Positions 9,245-17,644 of a stretch of DNA of 64,000 nt are shown here, piece by piece. The notes beneath the pieces are model-generated. The model saw only the letters and a list, made by a program, of their open reading frames with translations. It ran no database searches and was not told the origin of the DNA. Positions within the stretch are counted from its first letter, which is position 1; each line of letters starts with the position of its first letter. The DNA lies in NCBI GenBank assembly GCA_024704765.1, contig JAKMXF010000365.1, forward strand, positions 558,001 through 622,000. Reading direction: 5' to 3'. The position numbers and the translations under genes were made by a program. The DNA comes from Oopsacas minuta (Eukaryota; Porifera; Hexactinellida; Lyssacinosida; Leucopsacidae).

Positions 9245-10324
9245 TTATATCAACAATTTATTCAACTCAGTTATTTGTGCAAAGGAAATTTCCCATTTCT
9301 CTTTCGCAAAAGAGTCCATTCGTTGCAACTCAATCTCACAGTTTTCTTTATCTACACAAGGAGAGCCAACTCCTAAATGGTATAAGTTAAAATGAAAAGA
9401 TTGTTCTTTCCAAATAATATTAAGTTCTGTTGAAAATCGTTGCATATGAAATATAGCCAATTCCATTGCATGAAATCTGTCAGCGAATTCAAACTTCAAA
9501 ATATGAGAGAGTTTAGCAATACAGTAAGGACAGAGAAATAAAGTTTGACTCTCAGCTTCTGGTATAGATCCACTCGGGTTCATTAGACAAGCAAAATCAT
9601 AGCAATGAGCTATTCCGAATGTGTGAGTCAATTCATGCAAAAGTACTTTAGTTAGCCTCCAAAATAATCGAGTTTGTGATACCCTTATGATGTCATTACT
9701 CTGGTCTGCGTACTTACCGAGGCTGATAACACCAGAGCCGCCCTTAAAATTTGCATGTCCTAGCACAAAATTAGCTAAATAATCTGGAAACAAATCTTCC
9801 ACTGTGACAGCAATTATTGAAAATATATTCTTTGGACGTTTCTTTTCCAAATATTTAATAACATCAAATGCTAAGTATTGGATTCTATTCGTTTGTGGAT
9901 GCAATCTATTCCGAGCTTTCATATCCTCAATGGGTATTTCTGTAACTATGGTAAACTCGCAACCGTAGAAGAATGCACGACACATTTGAGAAAGTTGTGA
10001 GAGCATTTCAGTAATCTTTTGATAGAGTAACTGATTAGATTGTAATAGCTGTGATAATATTAGTACGATTTGTATATTTCTTTGTTTCAATCTACGCCAT
10101 TCAGAGTAAGATGGAGGGAAATGGAGAGAAGATTTAAAATTAGAAAAGGATTGACTTTCTCTATTTTGTTGATGCGGGATAATATAATTAGATGTTGTGC
10201 TTGTAAAAATATCAGGATTTGATATAAATCTTATTCTCTCCTTTAAAGGAATTAATTTGAGATTAGCAGCCAATGAACGAAACTCGTTACAAGTCAGTTG
10301 ATGTAAACGATCGTTGGTATCCAT
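9245..10324 (-). CDS. AMZ2: Archaemetzincin-type zinc metalloprotease
   Basis: Single-exon protein of 359 aa from the ATG at 10324; an upstream TTG extension to 10396 is not used because it is hydrophobic and unlike the family. Archaemetzincins are zinc-dependent aminopeptidase-like enzymes. The zinc site HELTHTFGIAHC starts near residue 230, followed by the family cysteines in CYDFACLMNP and CPYC, and the methionine of the Met-turn (LMN). The catalytic glutamate and three histidines are intact. The N-terminal 100 residues are poorly conserved, as usual. It is transcribed toward FAM50 with only 83 nt between the coding regions. Confidence 0.93.
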   Translation of the reverse strand: MDTNDRLHQLTCNEFRSLAANLKLIPLKERIRFISNPDIFTSTTSNYIIPHQQNRESQSFSNFKSSLHFPPSYSEWRRLKQRNIQIVLILSQLLQSNQLLYQKITEMLSQLSQMCRAFFYGCEFTIVTEIPIEDMKARNRLHPQTNRIQYLAFDVIKYLEKKRPKNIFSIIAVTVEDLFPDYLANFVLGHANFKGGSGVISLGKYADQSNDIIRVSQTRLFWRLTKVLLHELTHTFGIAHCYDFACLMNPSGSIPEAESQTLFLCPYCIAKLSHILKFEFADRFHAMELAIFHMQRFSTELNIIWKEQSFHFNLYHLGVGSPCVDKENCEIELQRMDSFAKEKWEISFAQITELNKLLI

Positions 10325-10827
10325 TTGTCTATAATTATAAGGACAATTCAAATAATGATAGCAAAAAATATGAAATATTAAATACGCGTAACACAATGCT
10401 ATTAAATATTATACTTCTAAAGTGAGATTAGCTAGGATGACGTATGAACACTGATATTACTTTCAACATTTTATTTGGAATAAAACCAATTAAAATAAGC
10501 AAGTATATATTTACGTATATTAATTGTTAAATACAGCTTTGTATAAAATTTATGATTAATACAATTTTACACCATTTTTATTATTATATTTGTATCATTC
10601 AATTTACACGGAATATTTCAATTCTTGCTAACAGCATCAATACTATTGAAATAATTAGCATCAAATCTACAAGTACCAAAGTACTGGACATATTAATCAC
10701 AAGGCATAGAACAATCTACCAATAATGGATGAATTACCGAATAGGTGCAACCCGCATGAGCTGTTCTTTGAAATATATAAATGAAGATTACTAGTAATTC
10801 AAATAAAGATTAATTCATTTGGAAGAG
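10325..10827. other. Divergent intergenic, AMZ2 / 7TM-C
   Basis: AT-rich spacer between two divergently transcribed genes, so it presumably carries both promoters. No ORF, repeat or recognised motif was seen. Confidence 0.4.
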
Positions 10828-12492
10828 ATGGAATTAGAATGTAAATGTAAGGAAAGTAAAAAAGTTCTAACCGATGAGAGTTCAAAAAAGATGAAATGGA
10901 GGAAACGCGTTTATTTAAACTTAAAAAGTTTATTCCGTAACAAATATCTCCTCATAACCTTGAGTACTTTAGGCATAGTTTTCATTTGGATTCTAGTATT
11001 CATCCCGCTAATAGTCCGAGTTGTAGAGATCAAAACTGCTAACCGTGCTTCTAAAGGTGGTGGTGTGTCTAACCAGAGATCTTCCAATCTCACCAACAGA
11101 CTACCTCCTCTAAATATTACCTTTTCTATCGATACAATGAATACCACTCAAAGAATCTTGTGTATCAACAACTTTATATTTTCACCCAATGACTCGTACT
11201 GCTTTCCAAGTTGTACTTGGGATCCGTTCGATGGAGAAATCGCAACTTTTAAACAGGTATTATTCGCACTGATCAGCATAGCAGGGCTTATACTAGGAAT
11301 TGGAACACTGATCGGATGGGTAGCCACTAGCTGTATTGACTGGAAGAAGAAACGAATTATGTTTAACTTCCAACTAGCACGGACCTCTCTATTCATGGTA
11401 GTTATCTGTAGTATATTGCTGCTGGTAATCAACGTAACAGTAGATCTGTTAGATAGAGGTTACCTGTTTTGTAGTAGTGGAGATGGTGGTGAACAATATT
11501 TACCAGCACATTTGAATCAATACACAAGCACTGATAGCTCAGTTAAGGTAGTTATAAACCTGATAGGAGCTCTCTATCATTATCTCTCCCTCTGCTCACT
11601 ATGCTGGCTGGCAATCTCATTCTTGAATATATTCCTTATCGTATTCTTTCCTCTTAAAGACAGACAAAAAAGATCAATATCAGTATTTCTAATTGAGTGT
11701 CTTGTCGCATTCTCTGCTCCATTATTCCCAATCATACTGGCTACAGCTCTAGACTCAGATTCTCCTTATGGAGTAGTATATACTCTGCAACAAATATACG
11801 TATTCGATGCCTGGCTCAATACGATACTGCATACATGGCTATACTACCTTATTTCTGGTGTCATTATTACGCTTGCCATTATTATAGTGCTAAAGCTCAG
11901 AATCAATTCAATTAACTCAATGCGTATGATCGGGAAATGTATCAAATTGACTGGGTTAGAAAAACGCCTCTTAGCATATTCACTCGTACTAATGTTTGTA
12001 TTATTCATAATAGGATCACAATTGCTACTCGTTAATTCTATTGCAGATTCCTACCATTTTTTGATAGAAGAATATATACTGTGCACAACAGTTAACAGCC
12101 CAATAGAGCTGGCCTTCTTTGGTACAAATATTACACAAATAGTGTATAGAGTCAATACTATTGGAGATGTACAGGTGTGTAAAAGTCTATTAGATGATGC
12201 TAATTCAATGTATCCTTCTTGGTGCTATATGTTGCTATCAATATTATTCCGTGTTTTTTGGTTCATTCCGTTCATTATTTTAATTCCATGTTGCTCATGC
12301 AAATGCTTCAAAAAAGCTCCTATCAAAGCCTCAACAAATGCAATCCATTTAATCCAAAAACCATCTACTTTGAAGTTTAAGGCTCAATCTCAATCTCAAT
12401 CTCTGGAGAACATAGTTAATTCAAGGCAAGGGAATACTAGTGCAAGAAACACGCCCAGCCCCAGGCCAGTGCAAGCACAGACACACATGTAA
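10828..12492 (+). CDS. 7TM receptor-like protein with N-terminal anchor and Cys-containing ectodomain (7TM-C)
   Basis: Single-exon protein of 554 aa from the ATG at 10828 (a TTG nine bases upstream is not used). Order: a Cys/Lys-rich cytosolic start, a hydrophobic helix at about 40-62, an extracellular part with several NxT/NxS sites and cysteines ending in CFPSCTWDPFDG, then about seven TM helices from residue 145 to 500, and a Ser/Pro/Gln-rich cytosolic tail. The Cys-containing linker before TM1 and a TM3 pattern of the type HYLSLCSLCWL recall Frizzled/adhesion-class GPCRs, but no GPS site, Frizzled domain or KTxxxW motif is present. I therefore call it only a candidate 7TM receptor. An AATAAA lies 58 nt after the stop. 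It shows no clear kinship with 7TM-A or 7TM-B. Confidence 0.65.
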   Translation: MELECKCKESKKVLTDESSKKMKWRKRVYLNLKSLFRNKYLLITLSTLGIVFIWILVFIPLIVRVVEIKTANRASKGGGVSNQRSSNLTNRLPPLNITFSIDTMNTTQRILCINNFIFSPNDSYCFPSCTWDPFDGEIATFKQVLFALISIAGLILGIGTLIGWVATSCIDWKKKRIMFNFQLARTSLFMVVICSILLLVINVTVDLLDRGYLFCSSGDGGEQYLPAHLNQYTSTDSSVKVVINLIGALYHYLSLCSLCWLAISFLNIFLIVFFPLKDRQKRSISVFLIECLVAFSAPLFPIILATALDSDSPYGVVYTLQQIYVFDAWLNTILHTWLYYLISGVIITLAIIIVLKLRINSINSMRMIGKCIKLTGLEKRLLAYSLVLMFVLFIIGSQLLLVNSIADSYHFLIEEYILCTTVNSPIELAFFGTNITQIVYRVNTIGDVQVCKSLLDDANSMYPSWCYMLLSILFRVFWFIPFIILIPCCSCKCFKKAPIKASTNAIHLIQKPSTLKFKAQSQSQSLENIVNSRQGNTSARNTPSPRPVQAQTHM

Positions 12493-12794
12493 TAACATGA
12501 TGATTTGATTATTTATTCTGTTATTTGTAACTACCATGGATAATTATGTAATAAATACAAAATGAAATACTGTATTACATTTACACACCATCAATTAATA
12601 ATATGAATAATAACAAGGGATTCAAAATAGCCTCTCTCTCTCTCTCTCTCTCTCTCCTGTAAAGTACTTACAATTAAGGAAGTGTACATTATTTTACCTT
12701 TTAAATATATCAGTTGAATCCATGAATTGTAATAATAGGAATTTAGTTAGGATAGCATTAATGAGAATATATTGAATTAAACTTCCGCATAAAG
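12493..12794. other. Convergent intergenic with polyA signal and CT microsatellite
   Basis: AATAAA at 12550-12555 suits the 3' end of 7TM-C. A pure (CT)n run at 12632-12656 separates it from the convergent LAMTOR2-like gene. Confidence 0.6.
12632..12656. repeat. (CT)n microsatellite
   Basis: Twelve and a half uninterrupted CT units between two convergent genes. Confidence 0.95.
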
Positions 12795-13169
12795 TTAGGG
12801 CCAGTGTCCAGCTATGCTACTAGCAATAGAGTTCATTAATCCCACTTCAACATCTTTAGCAAACTCGATACAGAGTAGACAGCTTCCTAGTTTGTAAGAT
12901 AACACAATCATATTGTCTAGATAGATGAACTGAGCCTGTACCTCTTCATGTGGGAATTCTAATACAATTTGAGATTCGCAAGATCTCCAGATTGTGTTTG
13001 CTAGTGTTGCAACAGATAAACTGTCAACAGCTGGTCCTGAAGAGGCACATACCTTACCGACTTTGTCTAGCAACAATATTGTATTGATTGAGGGGAAATT
13101 GGCTTTGGTTTGCGTTAGATAGGATGTTACCTCTCTTGATTCAAGGATGAATGTGCCTTGAGATTGCAT
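12795..13169 (-). CDS. LAMTOR2: Roadblock/LC7 domain protein, probably LAMTOR2
   Basis: Single-exon protein of 124 aa; human LAMTOR2 is 125 aa. LAMTOR2 forms a roadblock heterodimer with LAMTOR3 in the Ragulator complex, which anchors mTORC1 and MAPK signalling on lysosomes. The fold pattern is visible: an N-terminal helix (EVTSYLTQT), a beta strand TILLLDKVGKVCASSG matching STLLLNNEGSLLAYSG, a helix with ANTIWRS where LAMTOR2 has SNIWAAY, strands QFIYLDNMIVLSYKLGSCLLCIEF and a C-terminal helix. Similarity is moderate, so another roadblock protein (for example DYNLRB or LAMTOR3) is possible but fits less well. Confidence 0.68.
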   Translation of the reverse strand: MQSQGTFILESREVTSYLTQTKANFPSINTILLLDKVGKVCASSGPAVDSLSVATLANTIWRSCESQIVLEFPHEEVQAQFIYLDNMIVLSYKLGSCLLCIEFAKDVEVGLMNSIASSIAGHWP

Positions 13170-13965
13170 GCTAGGATTGTTAATTAGAATATGAGATTTT
13201 TCTATAGTTATACATGTACGTAATGTTTGGAGGGAAAACTGGTTCCCTCGCTCTTCTTGCCATCCCCCTCTTCTAATAGACCCTGCAGCCCCCTGCTTAT
13301 ATATAAAGAACGAGCTTTTGGCTCGTCACTTCGCGATGAACTCGGCGCATTGCGCCTAGAGGTATTCAATGAACAAACAAACAGACAAACAACAATTGAG
13401 ATTTAATAATATAGATTTATTTATTTATGAGCGATATAAACAAATATAAACAAATGTAAATAAACCTACGATACATGATGCAATCAATCGCATCGTGTAT
13501 GATAGGTTTAATAAAAATATACACCGATTTGTTACAAAAGAGAACGTCAGACCCGTCGTAACATTTGGGAAAACAAATTTATCTAATACTGTATTAACGT
13601 CTTGCCATGTCTAATACGAATCAGATTTATATGGCTGAGGGAATACATTCCAGAAATGTATGTGATAAGTAAATGCAGTATTCCACTCCTAACTGGTGAC
13701 TGGTAATGCGACCTTTACGAATCACAATTTGTTATCTTCTTCTCTCTGTATAGAAGTAGCGAGAATATGATAAGTACATGTCCCTTATGATGATGAAACA
13801 ATATATTATTAGTGATCCAATTCCAATGTAGATGGGAATAATAGAGCGTATCGCTCTTATCTAATATAGGATTTGGAATATCTTTTCCATCTATAATGAA
13901 ATGAATAGTAGCCTATTGATTCAAATTGTTTTGATTTGCTTTTTGTACTGTGCGTATAGAATATC
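13170..13965. other. Divergent intergenic, LAMTOR2-like / ATPAF2
   Basis: The spacer carries a 103-bp interspersed repeat (13310-13412) and otherwise AT-rich sequence with no ORF. It should hold both promoters. Confidence 0.45.
13310..13412 (-). repeat. 103-bp interspersed repeat, intact copy
   Basis: This copy is the reverse complement of an interrupted copy at 54869-54899 plus 55471-55542; I count nine differences in 103 bp. One end carries short hairpins, GAGCCAAAAGCTC and GGCGCAATGCGCC on the minus strand, and the other end is rich in TTTG. There is no coding capacity and no clear terminal repeat; the class is unknown. It preserves the empty target site of the MITE at 54900-55467. Confidence 0.85.
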
Positions 13966-14914
13966 ATGTTACTCAGAAGAACTAGCTCAATCTTATCTAT
14001 TCTAAGTACACCCTCACTTACCTCACCAGCTAGTAGGAGGTTGTATGGAATGATAGATAAGAGAGGTGTAGTTAAGAGGGTGTATAGGAATGTAGAGTAT
14101 TCTAAAGGAAATGACGGCTACTCTGTATTGCTGGATGGTAAGCCTCTTAAAACACCCAAGGTAGATTCATACCAATTCATTCAATAGAGTTGTTATGAAT
14201 TGTGCAATAATTTGTATTTTGCTTATTTTTAGGGACAACCTTTGCTATTACCTACAGAGAGATTAGCAGCAGTTATATCACAAGAATGGGCTCAACAGGA
14301 GGAAGAAATACGACCACACTCTATGCATCTAAATTCTCTAGCTCATACTGCAATAGATAACCCGATATCAGAAACTAATGAGCAGAGAGTAGAGTCTATA
14401 TTACAAACGTTATCAGGTGATCCTGTATGTCTGAGGATAAGTGAGCCTGAGGAATTCTTTGTTATGCAAAATGAGAAATGGGGACCTTTGCTAGAATGGT
14501 TCAATACTTTATATGGAGTTAGTTTACTGTATACAATACGGTACTAAACATGATTGACTACAATTGTTATGAGTTAATAAACTGTAGGTTTCTATCAAAC
14601 CAGAAATTGACGGATTCTTCATAGATGTTACAGAAGACAGTTTAGCTATTGTAAGAAAAAAGTTATCACGACATGACAAGTGGCATTTGACAGGACTTAA
14701 GTTTGGTGTGGACTCGTGTCGCTCCCTCATCATAATGTCAAGTTTGTTAGAGGGCGTCATAACTTGTGAAGAAGCAGTTTTCTCAAGTTTATTAGAATCT
14801 CAGTTCCAAGTGAGGAAATGGGGGCGTGTGGAATGGGGACATGATGTAGAGGAGGCGGAGCTATGGAATAGATTGTCAGCTGCTGTTCTCTTTGTAACAG
14901 CAGCTAGTGAATAA
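13966..14914 (+). CDS. ATPAF2: Mitochondrial F1-ATPase assembly factor 2 (ATP12)
   Basis: ATPAF2 is a mitochondrial-matrix chaperone that binds the F1 alpha subunit during ATP synthase assembly. Three exons: 13966-14160, 14233-14517 and 14588-14914, with introns of 72 and 70 nt; the joined frame gives 268 aa (human 289). The donor at 14518 (GTTAGT) is the only one that restores frame and gives GV across the junction. Seen: an Arg/Ser-rich N-terminus fit for mitochondrial import, RVYRNVEY and LDGKPLKTPK, MHLNSLAHTAIDNP, EPEEFFVMQNEKWGPLLEWF, and the C-terminal QFQVRKWGRVEWGHDVEEAELWNR block. A possible AATAAA is at 15001-15006. Confidence 0.94.
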
Positions 14915-15108
14915 TGTATTTACGTAGTATGAACTTAATTTGGGCCTTATAATCCTTAATGAATGACTTAGTGTGCATTTAATTAGTATTCAGAAAGAGA
15001 AATAAAAAATAGTAAATAAATAAATAAATAACTAAATAACACCCACAATGCTAGTTAATTATGAGACGGGAACTCTGCTAAAATGGCATCATGAACAATA
15101 CACTGGGC

Positions 15109-16350
15109 TCATAATAGACCCAGAGAATTGAGATTAGATGAAAGTCTACTATGAATCAGGAGCTGATCTTCTGTGGGTAGGTCCAGTAACATGCGCGTAA
15201 GTTTTTCCAAATCAGTCTGAGGGAGAAATGTTATCATGTAAACGTATACGAATGATGCCATTAAGAATTGACAATCAAATCGATCAATCACTCCGCCATG
15301 ACCTGGGATAAGATCGTCAAAATCTTTGAGTTTAAAAGCACGTTTAAATCCAGAAGCGAAGAACCCACCAAAAGGTGCGATAAGCGAGCCAAACACTGCA
15401 AAAACTAACGCATGTAATTGACACGGGTAGAGATACACACCTGTATCAAGTTGGGATAGTGTGTAGTAAGTTGGGGTAAACACGTCAGACGGCGTACAGT
15501 TAAGGGTGTATGGGAATGCAGATACCTGGGAACTAATAGGACACACCATTGTAGGGAACTGAGCAAGATAAGCTGAAAAGAAAAATACAAATAGAATTGT
15601 AACTACCATTCCACCTATAAATCCCTCCCAAGTTTTCTTAGGCGAAAGAGAGATGAGTGGAGTTCTACCCAGGAAGAATCCAAATATATAAGCAAATATG
15701 TCATTGCAGATTACTGTGCAGATAGGAAGTATGAACCAGTAAATGCTGGAGACAACAGATTGTAGTATAAAATGTCCTAGCGTCATAAATAGCATGATAG
15801 CTAGATGAGCCCAACCATAGAGTTTGAATTGGATCTTGTAGAAACCTTTCTTGAGTGTGAGTACAAACACGATGAATCCTACCATGTATAAGAAAAAGGA
15901 AATGAACAAATGATACGATTTAAACAGCTGGTTGATATGAGAACGATCGTCAAACTCATCGAAGAGATGTTGTATAGTTAGACCGTATGAGTAATAAGAA
16001 ACTACAAATACGAAATACCAATTCAGTGAGCGGAATAGCGGGAGATTCTGTGGGAGATTTTGCTGAATATATTTCTGATAAGAAATGCTTACAATCTCTT
16101 GTATAGCTTTTAGCTGGACAAGAAAGACTAGAAGGCTAAGCCCAAATGGCCCTAGTTGTATCGTTAGCACGAATATTGCTATCATAGTGAATGCGAAAAC
16201 CGCCCTCACCCACCAATTCTTCCATTTAGGAGCAAGAGAATCCCACATCCTGGATATTCCACTCTTCCCATCTTTCTCGGACTGTACATTATTAGTTACC
16301 ACTGTATCTGGCTCAGCTTTTGCTAGAAGATTTCTATTACGGACTTCCAT
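15109..16350 (-). CDS. CDS2: Phosphatidate cytidylyltransferase (CDP-diacylglycerol synthase)
   Basis: Single-exon protein of 413 aa. The enzyme makes CDP-diacylglycerol from phosphatidic acid and CTP in the ER membrane, feeding phosphatidylinositol and cardiolipin synthesis. The family signature is complete at about 333-359: S-x-x-KR-x(4)-KD-x(5)-PGHGG-x-x-DR-x-D. Further marks are the N-terminal KWKNWWVRA, ICNDIFAYIFGFFLGRTPLI and SPKKTWEGFIGG blocks and about eight hydrophobic segments. One gene cannot be told apart from CDS1 by eye; the symbol is a best guess for a single metazoan orthologue. It converges with ATPAF2 and diverges from DTD2. Confidence 0.94.
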   Translation of the reverse strand: MEVRNRNLLAKAEPDTVVTNNVQSEKDGKSGISRMWDSLAPKWKNWWVRAVFAFTMIAIFVLTIQLGPFGLSLLVFLVQLKAIQEIVSISYQKYIQQNLPQNLPLFRSLNWYFVFVVSYYSYGLTIQHLFDEFDDRSHINQLFKSYHLFISFFLYMVGFIVFVLTLKKGFYKIQFKLYGWAHLAIMLFMTLGHFILQSVVSSIYWFILPICTVICNDIFAYIFGFFLGRTPLISLSPKKTWEGFIGGMVVTILFVFFFSAYLAQFPTMVCPISSQVSAFPYTLNCTPSDVFTPTYYTLSQLDTGVYLYPCQLHALVFAVFGSLIAPFGGFFASGFKRAFKLKDFDDLIPGHGGVIDRFDCQFLMASFVYVYMITFLPQTDLEKLTRMLLDLPTEDQLLIHSRLSSNLNSLGLL

Positions 16351-16641
16351 TTCTACTCTGGTATGTAGTGGAAATATCTATCCTTCATATTAATTAAGAC
16401 CTTGTCTAAGGCCTATTACACTAAACCTAGGGTTAGGGTTAGAAATTTTACCAATAAGTTATTACCATCAAATTGAAAAGTCTTACCAAATATCAATTGA
16501 GTAGACAAATGTCTGGTGACAAACTATAATCAGTATTTTGATTATTAATTGAAAATTGGAGGCTGTCTGCCTATACACTTATGTGTACAGTTCATTTTAG
16601 GTATTTTCGATTTAATTAATACGATATATAGCAAATCTCCG

Positions 16642-17157
16642 ATGGCTACCGAAAAGCTTGATACTTCAACAGAACCTACCGTAAAACTGTTGATACAACA
16701 GTGTATTAGTGCAAAGTTACAAGTAAAACCACCATCTGCAGATGGAATAGCTGATGGAGAATTTGTTACAATTGAAAAGGGGATTGTAGCATACGTTAGC
16801 TTCCTAAAATCTGCTACAGTTGAATCGGTTACCAGAGCTGCTAATATAACTCTAAATGTAAAACTAAGTTATGACGAGGCTACAAGTAAACTACAGTCAG
16901 CACTTGACACTAACGGCGATGTACTAATAATCCCACAAGCTTGTTTGGGAGGAAAACTAAAAGGAAAATCATTCCAGTATCACAATTTAATGGCTAAAGA
17001 TGATTCACATGCTCTGTACCAAGTTTATATTGATCAGTGCAAGCAGATTATGGCTGCAAACTCAGTTAAATCATCTCTGCAACACGGAACTTATGGAAAC
17101 AGACAAGTATTGAGTGTTGTAACAAATGGACCTTTCACACATGTTATCGATGTATAG
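16642..17157 (+). CDS. DTD2: D-aminoacyl-tRNA deacylase 2 / animalia-specific tRNA deacylase
   Basis: Single-exon protein of 171 aa (human 168). DTD2 (ATD) hydrolyses mischarged aminoacyl-tRNA and is known from animals as a proofreading factor. Seen: LIQQCISAKLQVKP, EKGIVAYVSFLK, NVKLS, DVLIIPQACLGGKLKGK, and the C-terminal HGTYGNRQVLSVVTNGPFTH block that carries the catalytic region. The frame is open upstream to a TTG at 16549, but the extra 31 residues are hydrophobic and the ATG at 16642 matches the family N-terminus. Confidence 0.95.
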   Translation: MATEKLDTSTEPTVKLLIQQCISAKLQVKPPSADGIADGEFVTIEKGIVAYVSFLKSATVESVTRAANITLNVKLSYDEATSKLQSALDTNGDVLIIPQACLGGKLKGKSFQYHNLMAKDDSHALYQVYIDQCKQIMAANSVKSSLQHGTYGNRQVLSVVTNGPFTHVIDV

Positions 17158-17644
17158 GTCAGGGAATATTTGGATAATTAGAATTCGGAATGTTTGCTTT
17201 TTGTTATCTTATTGGGTTTAGCTCATATTAATACTAGGAAAGAATGTAGCATATTAATCACCAAGTAATTGCTGAGATAATTAATTATTAGCATGTTGGT
17301 TATGAAAAGAAGACTGTCTCTATCAATTGAGCCAATCTTCTGTTATAACTTACTATAATACAGATTTATATATGCTTTTACAAAAATACTTGTTTCATAA
17401 AGAAATGTAAAACAATTGCGACCATTGGGTAAACAAAAGTAAGTTGTTTATTATTTGTTGTTGTTTTGACTGTTATTGAAATACATAAAATTAAGGCTGA
17501 TATAACAATAGATCTTTCAGAAATTGGAGATATAGGAAGAAAATATGAATTATCTTCGTTTATACGTATAATATCATTTTAAGCAAGAGCATATAAATCA
17601 TAACAAATTATACAAAGAGCAGCTATGCTATACAATATATCATA
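17158..17644. other. Convergent intergenic, DTD2 / VPS34
   Basis: AT-rich spacer. On the minus strand an AATAAA (17447-17452) may serve VPS34. I see no gene or repeat. Confidence 0.4.

Noticed and set aside
10325-10396. N-terminal extension of AMZ2 from a TTG
   Set aside because: Non-ATG start, hydrophobic and unlike the family; the ATG at 10324 is preferred.
15001-15040. AAAT-rich microsatellite-like stretch downstream of ATPAF2
   Set aside because: Short and imperfect; only its AATAAA is worth noting as a possible polyA signal.
16426-16442. Telomere-like TTAGGG units
   Set aside because: Only about two units, in ordinary intergenic DNA between CDS2 and DTD2.
16549-16641. N-terminal extension of DTD2
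   Set aside because: Begins at TTG and adds a hydrophobic stretch absent from the family.
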